From NCBI GenBank assembly GCA_964367905.1, contig CAYIZP010000012.1, positions 1 through 64,000 of the forward strand: a stretch of DNA of 64,000 bases, given 5' to 3'. Source of the stretch: CAUPWF01 sp964367905 (GTDB taxonomy: Bacteria; Bacillota; Clostridia; Lachnospirales; Lachnospiraceae). A model generated the notes under the pieces. That model was given only the letters and a program-made list of their open reading frames with translations. It was not told the origin of the DNA and did not search any database. A program made the position numbers and the translations under genes. Shown here piece after piece: positions 8,449 through 17,910 of this stretch. Position 1 is the stretch's first letter, and every line of letters begins with the position of its first letter.

Positions 8449-10203
8449 TTACATCTGGCGGAAACGTTGATATCTCTTCTCAAGCAATTCCTCTGTCGTA
8501 TACTTCTGATATGCTTTTATAAATTTCTTGATATCATGAGTAAGTTTTCCAGATACTTCGTCCAGATTTTCCTCTGTAAATTCATCTGGTTCCGATATGA
8601 TTTTCTCTACAATCCCTGCTTCTTTCAGATCACTTGCTGTCATCTTCATCAGTTTTGCAGCCTCTTGTGCTTTCTTGCTATCCTTCCATAAAATGGTAGC
8701 ATAACCCTCTGGTGAAAGAATGGAATATACTGCATTTTCTAACATCCACACCTCATCTGAAGTCGCCATAGCAAGTGCTCCACCACTTCCACCTTCTCCA
8801 ATTACGATGGAAAGAATCGGAACTTTGATTCCTGACATTTCAAACAAGTTTCTTGCAATCGCTTCCCCTTGTCCGCGCTCTTCTGCTTCCAATCCACAGA
8901 ATGCACCTGGTGTGTCCACTAGGCAGATAATTGGTCGATTGAATTTCTCTGCTTGTTTCATCAAACGAAGTGCTTTGCGATATCCTTCTGGAGAAGGCAT
9001 ACCGAAATTACGTCTGATATTCTCTTTTGTATCTCTTCCTTTTGCCTGTACAATCACGGTAACTGGATTTCCTTCTAGTTTTGCTATTCCACCGATGATT
9101 GCTTCATCATCTGCAAAATATCTATCTCCATGAAGTTCCACAAAATCCGTAAACATTGCCTCTATATACTGCACTCCAACTGGTCTATCCTTCTTGCGCG
9201 ATAACAAAACACGATTCCAAACATCAACCACTCTGCTGCCACTTTCTGAACTCAAATCTATCTTCATGCCTTTTTTATCTTTTATTGATTTTTTACTAGC
9301 ATCCAAATTCATATCATGTAGTTCTAAAATTTGACTCAAGGCACTCTTCATATTCTCACGCTCTACAATTTCATCAATAAATCCATGTTGCAATAAGAAT
9401 TCTGAACGTTGAAATCCTTTTGGTAATTTCTGCCCGATTGTCTGCTCGATTACTCTAGGTCCTGCAAATCCAATCAATGCCTTCGGTTCTGCCAAGATAA
9501 TATCTCCTAGCATCGCAAAACTCGCCGTCACTCCTCCCGTTGTAGGATCAGTCAAAACAGAGATGTATAGACATCCAGCATCACTATGACGTTTCAGTGC
9601 TGCTGATGTTTTGGTCATCTGCATAAGCGAAGTAATCCCCTCTTGCATTCTTGCTCCACCCGAACAACAGAACAAGATCAATGGCATCTTCTCATCTGTA
9701 GCTTTCTCTGTTGCACGAGTGATTTTTTCACCCACAACCTGCCCCATACTTGCCATTAGGAATCTTCCATCCATGACTCCGATTGCCACCTTGTGTCCAT
9801 CAATCGTTCCACATCCTGTGATTACAGCCTCATCTAGCTTGGTTTTTTCCTGTAGAACTTCGATTTTCTCTTCATATCCTGGGTATTCTAGTGGATTCTT
9901 CGTCTGCAATCCCATATCCCATTCTTCGAAGGTCCCCTCATCAACGATCATTCCGATTCGATGCATTGCATGCATACGGAAATACCCTCCACATTTTGGA
10001 CAAATATAATAATTTGCCTTTACCTCACCTGTAAAAATCGCTTTGTTGCATTTGTTACATTTGCGAAGGAGACCCTGTGGTACTTCTGGTTTCTCCTCGT
10101 TGATGTTTTCTTCATGTTTATCAGGTGTAATTGTATTCACATTCGTTTCATTCAAAGGAATATAATGCTTGACTGTTTTCTTAAACACATTATTTAGCTT
10201 CAT
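8449..10203 (-). CDS. accDA: Acetyl-CoA carboxylase carboxyltransferase, fused beta-alpha subunits
   Basis: One 584-residue frame contains both carboxyltransferase subunits. Residues about 45-285 are AccD, with its zinc ribbon (CNKC...CPKC near residues 49-73) and GGARMQEG loop. Residues about 320-580 are AccA, with GRDTKENIRRNFGMPSPEG and the VDTPGAFCG and GEGGSGGALA loops. Together they move carboxyl from biotin on AccB to acetyl-CoA, forming malonyl-CoA. In most bacteria these are two genes; fused forms occur in some Firmicutes and actinobacteria. The join is continuous with no stop or frame change. It lies 44 bp after accC in the fab operon. Confidence 0.95.
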   Translation of the reverse strand: MKLNNVFKKTVKHYIPLNETNVNTITPDKHEENINEEKPEVPQGLLRKCNKCNKAIFTGEVKANYYICPKCGGYFRMHAMHRIGMIVDEGTFEEWDMGLQTKNPLEYPGYEEKIEVLQEKTKLDEAVITGCGTIDGHKVAIGVMDGRFLMASMGQVVGEKITRATEKATDEKMPLILFCCSGGARMQEGITSLMQMTKTSAALKRHSDAGCLYISVLTDPTTGGVTASFAMLGDIILAEPKALIGFAGPRVIEQTIGQKLPKGFQRSEFLLQHGFIDEIVERENMKSALSQILELHDMNLDASKKSIKDKKGMKIDLSSESGSRVVDVWNRVLLSRKKDRPVGVQYIEAMFTDFVELHGDRYFADDEAIIGGIAKLEGNPVTVIVQAKGRDTKENIRRNFGMPSPEGYRKALRLMKQAEKFNRPIICLVDTPGAFCGLEAEERGQGEAIARNLFEMSGIKVPILSIVIGEGGSGGALAMATSDEVWMLENAVYSILSPEGYATILWKDSKKAQEAAKLMKMTASDLKEAGIVEKIISEPDEFTEENLDEVSGKLTHDIKKFIKAYQKYTTEELLEKRYQRFRQM

Positions 10204-10247
10204 TCTTCACCTCTATTTGTAATATCTGCTTCCTGCTCGATATCTGT

Positions 10248-11588
10248 TTATTTTGACATCTTTTCTATAAATTCTACATCGATGTCACCCTTGATAAAAT
10301 CTGGATGGTTCATAATCTCATACTGATAATCTACATTTGTATCGATTCCCTCTATGATTACCTCACCTAATACACAAGACATCTTACGAATCGCTTCTTC
10401 ACGATTCTTCGCATGTACGATAATCTTCGCTAGCATAGAATCATAGTATGCCGGAACTGTATATCCACTGTAAATCGCTGCGTCGATTCTCACACCTTTC
10501 CCACCTGGCAAATACATGTCTGTAATCAATCCTGGTGATGGTCTAAAGTTCTTCGCTGGATTCTCAGCATTAATTCTACATTCGATGGCATGACCTGTAA
10601 TCTTCACGTCCTCTTGCTTATACGAAAGCTCCGCCCCATTTGCAATGCGAATCTGTTCCTTAATCAAGTCAATTCCAGTTACCCACTCCGTTACAGGGTG
10701 CTCTACTTGAATTCTCGTATTCATTTCCATAAAATAAAAGGCACCCGATTTTTCAAGCAAAAATTCAATGGTTCCTGCATTTTCATAGTTTGCTGCCTTT
10801 GCTGCTCGGACTGCTGCATCCCCCATCTTCGCTCTTAATTCTTCACTAAGAGCAACCGACGGCGCCTCTTCGATCATCTTTTGATGATTTCTCTGCACCG
10901 AACAATCTCTCTCTCCTAGATGTATCACATTGCCATATTTATCTGCTAAAATCTGGAACTCCACATGTCGTGGTTCCACTACGAAATGCTCGATATACAT
11001 CGTGTTATCGCCAAATGCCATCTGTGTTTCTTTCTGAGCCGTCTGAAACGCCTTCTCAAATTCCTCCGCACACTCCGCAACACGCATTCCTTTTCCACCA
11101 CCACCTAGGGCAGCCTTTACGATAACTGGATAGCCAACCTCAGCTGCAATTGCATATCCTGCTTCCGCATCATAGATTGGTTCCTTGCTTCCATGGATGA
11201 CAGGAACTCCAGCTGCTATCATCGTATTTCTCGCTTCTTGCTTGTGCCCCATCTTGCGCATCACATCTCCGTCTGGTCCGATAAATGTAATGTTGCATTG
11301 CTTACATAGGTCTACAAACTTACTGTTTTCTGATAAAAATCCAAATCCCGGATGGATGGCATCTGCACCTGAAATAATCGTAGCACTGATGATACTCTCC
11401 ATATTCAGATAACTTTCACTCGACGGCGCAGGTCCAATGCAAACCGCCTCATCTGCAAGCTGTGTATGCAATGCTTCTTTATCTGCCTCAGAGTAAATGG
11501 CAACTGTTTCAATTCCCATCTCGCGACAAGCACGAATAATTCTTACCGCAATTTCACCACGGTTTGCAACCAATACTTTTTGAATCAT
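10248..11588 (-). CDS. accC: Biotin carboxylase subunit of acetyl-CoA carboxylase
   Basis: The start at ATG 11588 gives the family N-terminus MIQKVLVANRGEIAVRIIRA; a TTG at 11615 overlapping fabZ would add nine residues and is less likely. The 446-residue product has the ATP-grasp fold: GFGFLSEN near residue 80-90, the glycine-rich GGGGKGMRV loop near 160-170, and EMNTRIQVEHPVTE near 285-300 with catalytic residues. It carboxylates biotin on AccB using ATP and bicarbonate. Gene order accB-fabZ-accC-accDA is common in Clostridia and Bacilli fab operons. Confidence 0.97.
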   Translation of the reverse strand: MIQKVLVANRGEIAVRIIRACREMGIETVAIYSEADKEALHTQLADEAVCIGPAPSSESYLNMESIISATIISGADAIHPGFGFLSENSKFVDLCKQCNITFIGPDGDVMRKMGHKQEARNTMIAAGVPVIHGSKEPIYDAEAGYAIAAEVGYPVIVKAALGGGGKGMRVAECAEEFEKAFQTAQKETQMAFGDNTMYIEHFVVEPRHVEFQILADKYGNVIHLGERDCSVQRNHQKMIEEAPSVALSEELRAKMGDAAVRAAKAANYENAGTIEFLLEKSGAFYFMEMNTRIQVEHPVTEWVTGIDLIKEQIRIANGAELSYKQEDVKITGHAIECRINAENPAKNFRPSPGLITDMYLPGGKGVRIDAAIYSGYTVPAYYDSMLAKIIVHAKNREEAIRKMSCVLGEVIIEGIDTNVDYQYEIMNHPDFIKGDIDVEFIEKMSK

Positions 11589-11607
11589 ATAAATAACCGT
11601 CCCTTCA

Positions 11608-12033
11608 TTAGCCAACCATGAAAGTAAGTTCTGCGGTCGCTACGACTTTACCGTCCACACTTGCAACACCTTCTGCTACCCCGATTGGTCCTTTTTGTTT
11701 TATCATATTCACTTCTAATTTTAACTTATCGCCAGGCACTACCTTGCCTTTGAATTTGCATTTGTTAATTCCTGCAAAATAAGCAATTTTTCCTCTTAGT
11801 TCTTCTTGGCACAATAATGCTACTGCACCGACCTGTGCCATGGCTTCAATGGTCAATACTCCTGGCATTACCGGTTCTTGTGGAAAATGACCCTTGAAGA
11901 AGTCCTCACGAAAAGTCACACACTTGTAACCGATGGCATGCTTACCCGGTGTATAATCTTCAATGTAATCAATCAACAAGAATGGATGTCTGTGCGGGAT
12001 GATTTCTTCGATTTCTTTTACGTTTAATCTCAT
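11608..12033 (-). CDS. fabZ: 3-hydroxyacyl-ACP dehydratase
   Basis: A 141-residue hotdog-fold protein with the FabZ active-site helix HFPQEPVMPGVLTIEAMAQ, holding the catalytic histidine and glutamate, near residues 48-67. It dehydrates 3-hydroxyacyl-ACP to trans-2-enoyl-ACP. The N-terminus MRLNVKEIEEIIPHRHPFLLID is typical. It lies 25 bp after accB and its stop is 19 bp before the accC start. No fabA or fabM is visible, so the route to unsaturated fatty acids is not explained by this operon. Confidence 0.97.
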   Translation of the reverse strand: MRLNVKEIEEIIPHRHPFLLIDYIEDYTPGKHAIGYKCVTFREDFFKGHFPQEPVMPGVLTIEAMAQVGAVALLCQEELRGKIAYFAGINKCKFKGKVVPGDKLKLEVNMIKQKGPIGVAEGVASVDGKVVATAELTFMVG

Positions 12034-12058
12034 GATGAGCCTCCTAAATTATGTACTC

Positions 12059-12520
12059 CTACGCAATGACAAAAAGTGGTTGACCATACTCAACACCTTT
12101 TGCATTCTCTACTAGAACCTCTTTTACTACTCCATCGAAATCACTTTCGATTTCGTTCATCAACTTCATCGCTTCTACAATCCCCAATACTTGTCCCTTT
12201 TTCACTGTATCTCCTACACTTACAAACGGCTTGGCATCTTCTGATGGAGCTGCGTAGAATGTCCCAACGAGTGGAGACGCTACCACATTTCCTTCTATCT
12301 TCTCGGTTGCATCTATTTCTGTTACAACTGCTACACTACCATTTACCGCTGGTGCAATCACTTCCTGTGCTTGTACCACTGTCTGTGGTGCTTGTGTCGT
12401 AATAATTGGAGTCTCATTTGTGCGAAGTAAAATCTTCACATCGCCTTCCTCATATTTAAATGTCGTAAGGTTGGAATCCGAAACAGCCTCTATCAATTGA
12501 ATGATTTGATCAAACTTCAT
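12059..12520 (-). CDS. accB: Biotin carboxyl carrier protein of acetyl-CoA carboxylase
   Basis: A 153-residue protein with a mobile Ala/Pro/Thr/Val-rich linker (residues about 35-75) and a C-terminal biotinyl domain containing VEAMKLMNEIES, where the lysine is biotinylated. The domain starts at VASPLVGTFYAAP, the usual entry. It shuttles carboxylated biotin between AccC and AccDA. The start at 12520 has AGGTAAAACG just upstream, with no competing start. Confidence 0.96.
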   Translation of the reverse strand: MKFDQIIQLIEAVSDSNLTTFKYEEGDVKILLRTNETPIITTQAPQTVVQAQEVIAPAVNGSVAVVTEIDATEKIEGNVVASPLVGTFYAAPSEDAKPFVSVGDTVKKGQVLGIVEAMKLMNEIESDFDGVVKEVLVENAKGVEYGQPLFVIA

Positions 12521-12559
12521 CGTTTTACCTTCTTTCTCTACTTATTTTCATGTCTAGTT

Positions 12560-13810
12560 TTAATCTTCGTATTTCTTCAATAAAATCGTTGCATTATGTC
12601 CGCCAAATCCTAGCGAGTTGCTCATTGCATAACGAACTTCCTTCTCTACTGGTGCCCCGATTACATAATCCAAATCACACTCAGGATCTACATTTTCAGT
12701 TCCCATCGTTTGGTGAATAAATCCTTCTTGTATTGTCTTCACACACACAATAGCCTCTACTCCACCTGCAGCTCCTAACAAGTGACCAATCATAGACTTT
12801 GTAGAATTTATCTTCAAGTTCTTCGCTGCATCGCCAAAGGTCAAGTTAATCGCACGTGTCTCAAACAAATCATTATGATGTGTACTTGTTCCATGTGCAT
12901 TGATATATTCTACTTCCTCTGGTTTTACACCTGCTTCTTCCATTGCTAATGTCATAGCTCTAGCTGCTCCACTTCCGTCTTCTGCTGGCGATGTAATATG
13001 ATATGCATCACAAGTAGAACCATATCCTACGATTTCCGCATAGATTTTAGCCCCTCTTGCTTTTGCGTGCTCTAATTCTTCCAACACGATAACTCCTGCA
13101 CCTTCACCGATAACAAATCCATTTCTATCTACGTCGAATGGTCTAGATGCTTTGGTAACATCTGGCTCAGAAGATAGGGCTGTTAGCCCTGAGAATCCAG
13201 CCACGCCAACTGGTGTAATCGCTGCTTCTGTTCCACCTGCAAAGATTACCTCTGCATCTTCATATGCAATTGCACGGAATGCGTCTCCGATGCTATTAGT
13301 TCCACTGGCACATGCCGTTACAACATCCGTACATTTTCCCTTGCATCCTAGTTGAATCGCAACATTTCCCGCTGCCATATTCGAAATCATAAGTGGTACT
13401 ATAAGCGGATTAACTCTTCCCGGTTTTCCATCTAATATCTTCTCGTGTTCCTTCTCGATGATATTCAGACTTCCAATTCCAGATCCAACAATCACACCTA
13501 CACGAAATGGATCTTCCTTGTCCATATCTAACATAGAATCAGCCATGGCCTCCTTTGCTGCTACAACCGCATATTGCGAGAATGCCTCCATACGTTTAGC
13601 CGCTTTGAAATCCATATATTCTTTTGCAACAAAATCTTTTAACTCTGCCGCTATCTTAATCTTGAAGTTCTCTGTGTCAAATTTTGTAATTGGTCCTACT
13701 CCAACCTTTCCTTCTTTTACACTTGCCCAAAAATCGTTTACATTATTTCCAATTGGAGTAACTGCTCCCATTCCTGTAATAACAACTCTTCTCTTCATGC
13801 TAATAACCAT
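12560..13810 (-). CDS. fabF: 3-oxoacyl-ACP synthase II
   Basis: The condensing-enzyme triad is visible: Cys in TACASGTNS, His in NAHGTSTHHND and His in KSMIGHLLGAAGG. It elongates acyl-ACP with malonyl-ACP. Two starts are close: ATG 13810, with AAGGA 5 bases upstream, and ATG 13798, which gives the family-typical MKRRVVITGMGAV. The ribosome site favours 13810 and the family favours 13798; the difference is four residues. A still longer frame overlapping fabG is rejected. Length about 416 residues, as expected. It lies 8 bp after fabG. Confidence 0.95.
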   Translation of the reverse strand: MVISMKRRVVITGMGAVTPIGNNVNDFWASVKEGKVGVGPITKFDTENFKIKIAAELKDFVAKEYMDFKAAKRMEAFSQYAVVAAKEAMADSMLDMDKEDPFRVGVIVGSGIGSLNIIEKEHEKILDGKPGRVNPLIVPLMISNMAAGNVAIQLGCKGKCTDVVTACASGTNSIGDAFRAIAYEDAEVIFAGGTEAAITPVGVAGFSGLTALSSEPDVTKASRPFDVDRNGFVIGEGAGVIVLEELEHAKARGAKIYAEIVGYGSTCDAYHITSPAEDGSGAARAMTLAMEEAGVKPEEVEYINAHGTSTHHNDLFETRAINLTFGDAAKNLKINSTKSMIGHLLGAAGGVEAIVCVKTIQEGFIHQTMGTENVDPECDLDYVIGAPVEKEVRYAMSNSLGFGGHNATILLKKYED

Positions 13811-13818
13811 TCCTTTCC

Positions 13819-14559
13819 TTAAATCGCCATCCCGCCATCGACACAAATTACCTGCCCCGTGATGTACTTTGCTTTCTCTGACGCCAAAAATGTTGTCATA
13901 TTGGCAACGTCCTCTACTTTTCCAAATGTTCCAAGTGGAATCTGCTTTGTTGCAGTTTCCTTCACACTATCACTCAACACATCTGTCATCTCTGTCTCAA
14001 TAAAACCAGGTGCTATGGCATTGACCGTAATTCCTCGTGACGCCAATTCTCTGGCTACTGATTTTGTAAGGCCAATCACTCCAGACTTCGATGCTGAATA
14101 ATTTGCTTGACCTGCGTTCCCTAGCACTCCCGAAACCGATGAAATATTAATAATTCTTCCACTTCTCTGCTTCATCATCCCTCTTGTAACGAATTTAATA
14201 CAGTTAAATGTTCCTTTTAGGTTGATATTTAATACATCGTCATAGTCTTGCTCCGACATACGCATAATCAATCCATCTTTTGTAATTCCTGCATTATTTA
14301 CTAGGATGTCTACTCGTCCATATTCTGCAATTACATCGGCAAAAAACTTCTCACAATCGGCATAATTCCCGATGTTGCATTGATATGTCATAGCCGTTCC
14401 ACCATTGTCCTCAATGGCTTTCTTCACTTCCTCGGCCTTGTCTTTTGAGCCATTGTAATTAATAACAACCGTAGCACCTTGACTTGCTAATTCCAATGCG
14501 ATTCCGCGACCAAGCCCTCTCGATGCACCTGTTACTACTGCAATTTTTCCATTTAGCAT
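13819..14559 (-). CDS. fabG: 3-oxoacyl-ACP reductase
   Basis: A 246-residue short-chain dehydrogenase. The cofactor loop is TGASRGLGRGIA (residues about 10-21), NNAG marks the adenine-binding strand, and the catalytic Ser-Tyr-Lys set is in INISSVSG and YSASKSG. The C-terminus GQVICVDGGMAI is the FabG ending. It reduces 3-ketoacyl-ACP with NADPH. It starts 1 bp after the fabD stop, so translation is probably coupled. Confidence 0.96.
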   Translation of the reverse strand: MLNGKIAVVTGASRGLGRGIALELASQGATVVINYNGSKDKAEEVKKAIEDNGGTAMTYQCNIGNYADCEKFFADVIAEYGRVDILVNNAGITKDGLIMRMSEQDYDDVLNINLKGTFNCIKFVTRGMMKQRSGRIINISSVSGVLGNAGQANYSASKSGVIGLTKSVARELASRGITVNAIAPGFIETEMTDVLSDSVKETATKQIPLGTFGKVEDVANMTTFLASEKAKYITGQVICVDGGMAI

Positions 14560-14560
14560 G

Positions 14561-15481
14561 TTATGCCATCCCTTCTAACACTTTTTCCATATCCTCTATT
14601 GTTTCAATATTATAAACCTTGATACTTCGATCAATTTTCTTCATGAAACCACTCAATGTTTTTCCAGGTCCGATTTCTACAAATGTATCAACGCCCTGTG
14701 CAATCATCTCGCGCACACTTTGCTCCCAACGTACCGATGAAGATACTTGTTCCGCAAGCAATTCGCATATCTCTGAACTATCATTCACATACTTCGCTGT
14801 TACATTGGTTACATATGGAATCTCTAGATTTGAAATCTCCACCTGCTCCAACACTTCTTTGAGGTCTGCTCCTGCTTGTGTCAGCATCTTGGAATGGAAT
14901 GGTCCACTCACATTTAATCGGATTACTCTCTTCGCGCCCGCTTCTTTCAAAGCTTCCTCTGCAATCCCAACACCTGCGATTTCTCCTGTGATTACAATCT
15001 GTCCTGGGCAATTGTAATTGGCAATGGATACCCCTTGAATCGGTTCCAATACCGCCTCAATCTTCTCTCCATCTAGCCCCAAAACTGCTGCCATCGCGCC
15101 TTCTCCTAGCGGAACCGCTTCCTGCATTAGGATTCCACGTTTCCGTACGGTACGAATAGCATCTTCATTGCTCATCCCACCAGCCGCAGCGATTGCACAA
15201 TACTCACCGAGGCTCAATCCCGCTGTAACCTCTGGACGAAGACCTCTTTCTTTTAGAACCTCAGTCATAGCCAAACATGTGGTTACCATGGCCGCCTGTG
15301 TATATTCTGTAATATCTAATTTGTCATTTTCCTCGAAGCACAATGCTTCCATATCTATATCGAGTTCCTTCGATGCCATCAAAAACACATCTTTCGCACT
15401 CGGACATTGTTCATAAAACTCCTTACCCATTCCTGCCTTCTGTGAGCCTTGACCTGGGTAGATAAATGCAATTTTACTCAT
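14561..15481 (-). CDS. fabD: Malonyl-CoA:ACP transacylase
   Basis: A 306-residue protein with the N-terminal FIYPGQGSQKAGMG and the nucleophile elbow GLSLGEYCA (Ser near residue 89), plus the catalytic His in VSGPFHSKML. It moves malonyl from CoA to ACP, supplying FabF and FabH. The start overlaps the end of fabK by 8 bp, which implies translational coupling. Length and motifs are those of the family. Confidence 0.96.
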   Translation of the reverse strand: MSKIAFIYPGQGSQKAGMGKEFYEQCPSAKDVFLMASKELDIDMEALCFEENDKLDITEYTQAAMVTTCLAMTEVLKERGLRPEVTAGLSLGEYCAIAAAGGMSNEDAIRTVRKRGILMQEAVPLGEGAMAAVLGLDGEKIEAVLEPIQGVSIANYNCPGQIVITGEIAGVGIAEEALKEAGAKRVIRLNVSGPFHSKMLTQAGADLKEVLEQVEISNLEIPYVTNVTAKYVNDSSEICELLAEQVSSSVRWEQSVREMIAQGVDTFVEIGPGKTLSGFMKKIDRSIKVYNIETIEDMEKVLEGMA

Positions 15482-16412
15482 AAGATTCTGTTCCCTTCAG
15501 TAGTACTTCCGCTTGGTCGTTAATTCTTACCACTAATTCCTTCGCTGTCACTTCATCCTTCACCAATCCTGCAATTTGACCAGCCATGATGCTTCCTGTT
15601 TCCACATCACCTTCTACTACCGCCTTACGCAAGCCCCCTAGGGTCAACAACTCTAGTTCTTCGAATGAAGTTCCTGCTGCCTCAAGACGTAAGTATTCTT
15701 TTGTCTGCTTATTACGGATTGTTCGAACTGGGTGTCCTGTAGTTCTTCCTGTTACCCTTGTATCGATATCTTTTGCTTTAATTACATATTTTTTATAGTT
15801 ATCATGAACAATGGATTCTTTCACTGTCACAAAGCAAGTTCCCATCTGTACGGCTTTTGCTCCTAGCATAAATGCTGCAGCAACACCTCTTCCGTCAGCC
15901 ATACCACCTGCCGCAATTACTGGCACACTCACTGCATCCACCACCTGTGGTACAAGTGCCATCGTTGTTGTCTCTCCAATATGTCCCCCTGCTTCGCACC
16001 CTTCTGCAACAACTGCATCTGCTCCGCAACGTTCCATTCTTCTCGCCAATGCTACGGACGCTACTACTGGGATAACCTTCACTCCCGCATCCTTCCACAT
16101 CTGCATATATTTCTCGGGATTTCCCGCCCCTGTCGTTACTACCTGAACCCCTTCTTCGGCAATGATTTTCGCAATCTCATCCGACTCCGGATTCATTAGC
16201 ATCAGATTCACCCCAAATGGTTTCTCTGTCAATTTCTTTACTTCTCTGATCTGATCTCGTACCCATGAAGCCGGTGCTCCTCCAGCTCCGATCACGCCTA
16301 AGCCACCGGCTTCTGATACGGCAGCCGCAAGATGATATTCAGCAACCCATGCCATTCCGCCTTGAATGATCGGATATTCAATTCCCAGTAATCTGGTTAC
16401 CTCTGTTTTCAT
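15474..16412 (-). CDS. fabK: Enoyl-ACP reductase II (FMN-dependent)
   Basis: A 312-residue FMN protein: IIQGGMAWVAEYHLAAAVSE at the N-terminus, VVAEGCEAGGHIGE with the FabK-specific His near residue 144, VIAAGGMADGRGVAAA and AVQMGTCFV after it. It reduces enoyl-ACP in the last step of each elongation cycle. The operon has no FabI, and FabK enzymes are not sensitive to triclosan, so resistance is expected (family knowledge). Its place between acpP and fabD is the classic pneumococcal-type order. Separated from acpP by 202 bp of hairpin-rich DNA. Confidence 0.95.
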   Translation of the reverse strand: MKTEVTRLLGIEYPIIQGGMAWVAEYHLAAAVSEAGGLGVIGAGGAPASWVRDQIREVKKLTEKPFGVNLMLMNPESDEIAKIIAEEGVQVVTTGAGNPEKYMQMWKDAGVKVIPVVASVALARRMERCGADAVVAEGCEAGGHIGETTTMALVPQVVDAVSVPVIAAGGMADGRGVAAAFMLGAKAVQMGTCFVTVKESIVHDNYKKYVIKAKDIDTRVTGRTTGHPVRTIRNKQTKEYLRLEAAGTSFEELELLTLGGLRKAVVEGDVETGSIMAGQIAGLVKDEVTAKELVVRINDQAEVLLKGTESYE

Positions 16413-16469
16413 AATTGCAACCTCTTTTCTTTTTATTCTTTTCTTTTTATTCTATTTTTTAACACCTAC

Positions 16470-16605
16470 GGATTGCTACGCACTTTGTGCTCGCACAATC
16501 CTAAAAACATTCAGAATTCGCCCTGCTCGGGCTACTTCTTCATGTTTTGCGGGTCCCAAAGTCATATTTTTGTATGCAAGCATACAACATATGACCTTTT
16601 GACCC
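16470..16605. repeat. Compound hairpin element inside the fab operon (between acpP and fabK)
   Basis: Three hairpins fill this 202-bp gap. 16470-16501: GGATTG...CAATCC closing on GCAC-TTTGTGC-like inner pairs. About 16520-16532: GCCC-TGCTC-GGGC. 16551-16605: nested stems GGGTC/GACCC, GTCATAT/ATATGAC and TGTATGC/GCATACA around two A. Such nested inverted repeats look like a miniature intergenic element. No T-run follows on the minus strand, so a terminator is unlikely, but RNA processing or stabilisation of the acpP message is possible. Confidence 0.7.
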
Positions 16606-16614
16606 TGGTATCAT

Positions 16615-16839
16615 TTATTGATTTGCTTTGATGTAATCCATAACATCTTTTACTGTTACCATTTTCTCTAGCTCTTCTGTTGGAATCTCGATTCCAAACT
16701 CTTCTTCAAATGACATTACCAATTCGAATAAGTCTAATGAATCTGCTCCTAAATCGTCTTTGAAACTTGCTGTCTCCACTACTTCTGAAGCCTCAACTCC
16801 TAATCCGTCTGCGATGATTTCTTGAATTTTTTCTAACAT
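16615..16839 (-). CDS. acpP: Acyl carrier protein
   Basis: A 74-residue acidic protein with the phosphopantetheine site Ser in DDLGADSLDLFELVMSFEEE, near residue 35. It carries growing acyl chains through the cycle. The start at 16839 has AAAAGGAGAC upstream. It sits 61 bp after fabH and ahead of the hairpin element. An ordinary, full-length ACP. Confidence 0.97.
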   Translation of the reverse strand: MLEKIQEIIADGLGVEASEVVETASFKDDLGADSLDLFELVMSFEEEFGIEIPTEELEKMVTVKDVMDYIKANQ

Positions 16840-16900
16840 AATTTTGTCTCCTTTTAATTAAATTTAATCTTATCTATGTATGCCGGTTACCCGGTCGATA

Positions 16901-17854
16901 CTATTGCCATTCGACATAGGTTGCTCCCCATGTCAATCCTGCGCCAAATCCAGAGAGAATTAATTTCATTCCTGGCTTCAACTTGCCAGACTTGTTTAAC
17001 TCATCTAATAAAAGTGGAACGCTTGCCGCCGATGTATTGCCATACTCCATCAAGTTCACTGGCAATTTCTCTGTGCTGACTCCTAGTTTCTTTGCTACTG
17101 AATCTATAATTCTCTTATTCGCTTGATGTACTATATACAAATCAATCTCGTCTTTCTCTACCTTTACCTGCTCCAATACCCCATTGATACACTTTGGTAT
17201 CTCACGTAGAACAAATTTGAATACCTCTTGTCCATCCATCTTGAGGTACGTGTCTTCAAGTTCTACCTTAGTTTGGTGTCTAGACTCACATACTAAAGCT
17301 TTTCCCTTGTCTCCATTCGAACCACCAACCATAATACTCGGCTCACCCTTAGTCGCTTCTAACACCGCTGCACCAGCACCATCTCCAAAGAGCACGCAAG
17401 TCCCGCGATCACTCCAATCAAGCAGGGTCGAAATACTGTCTGCACCAATCACCAACGCGCGCTTCGAACTTCCTCCTGCAATATACATCTGTGCTGTGTG
17501 GTATGCGAACAAAAATCCCGAACAGGCTGCATTCATATCAAAACACACTGCATGACTCGCTCCAATTGCACTCTGTACCACACAGGCGATATTAGGCATC
17601 ACCTTGTCTGGCGATGTAGTAGCTACAATCACTAAATCCAATTCCTCTGGACTCATTTTCGCCGAAGCCAAGGCATCTTTTGCAGCTTCAATCGCCATAT
17701 CGGAAGTTCTCTCCCCATCTGCAATATGACGTCTCTCAATCCCCGTTCTTTCCCGAATCCATTCATCACTTGTTTCGACTATGGTCGAAAGGTCATCATT
17801 GGTCATCACTTTCTTCGGTGCATAAGAACCAGTTCCTCTAATTACTCCTATCAT
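16901..17854 (-). CDS. fabH: 3-oxoacyl-ACP synthase III
   Basis: A 317-residue thiolase-fold enzyme with the FabH triad: Cys in MNAACSGFLFA, His in IVHQANKRIID and Asn in EYGNTSAASVP. It starts chains by condensing acetyl-CoA or branched acyl-CoA with malonyl-ACP. It is the first gene of the operon. The start at 17854 has AGGAG 7 bases upstream. Promoter and operator-like sites are in the 80 bp before it. Acyl-CoA preference cannot be read from sequence alone. Confidence 0.97.
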   Translation of the reverse strand: MIGVIRGTGSYAPKKVMTNDDLSTIVETSDEWIRERTGIERRHIADGERTSDMAIEAAKDALASAKMSPEELDLVIVATTSPDKVMPNIACVVQSAIGASHAVCFDMNAACSGFLFAYHTAQMYIAGGSSKRALVIGADSISTLLDWSDRGTCVLFGDGAGAAVLEATKGEPSIMVGGSNGDKGKALVCESRHQTKVELEDTYLKMDGQEVFKFVLREIPKCINGVLEQVKVEKDEIDLYIVHQANKRIIDSVAKKLGVSTEKLPVNLMEYGNTSAASVPLLLDELNKSGKLKPGMKLILSGFGAGLTWGATYVEWQ

Positions 17855-17910
17855 TTATATCTCCTATGACTATTGCTTTCGCATATAGTTTGATTCATAA
17901 ATTATTTTTT

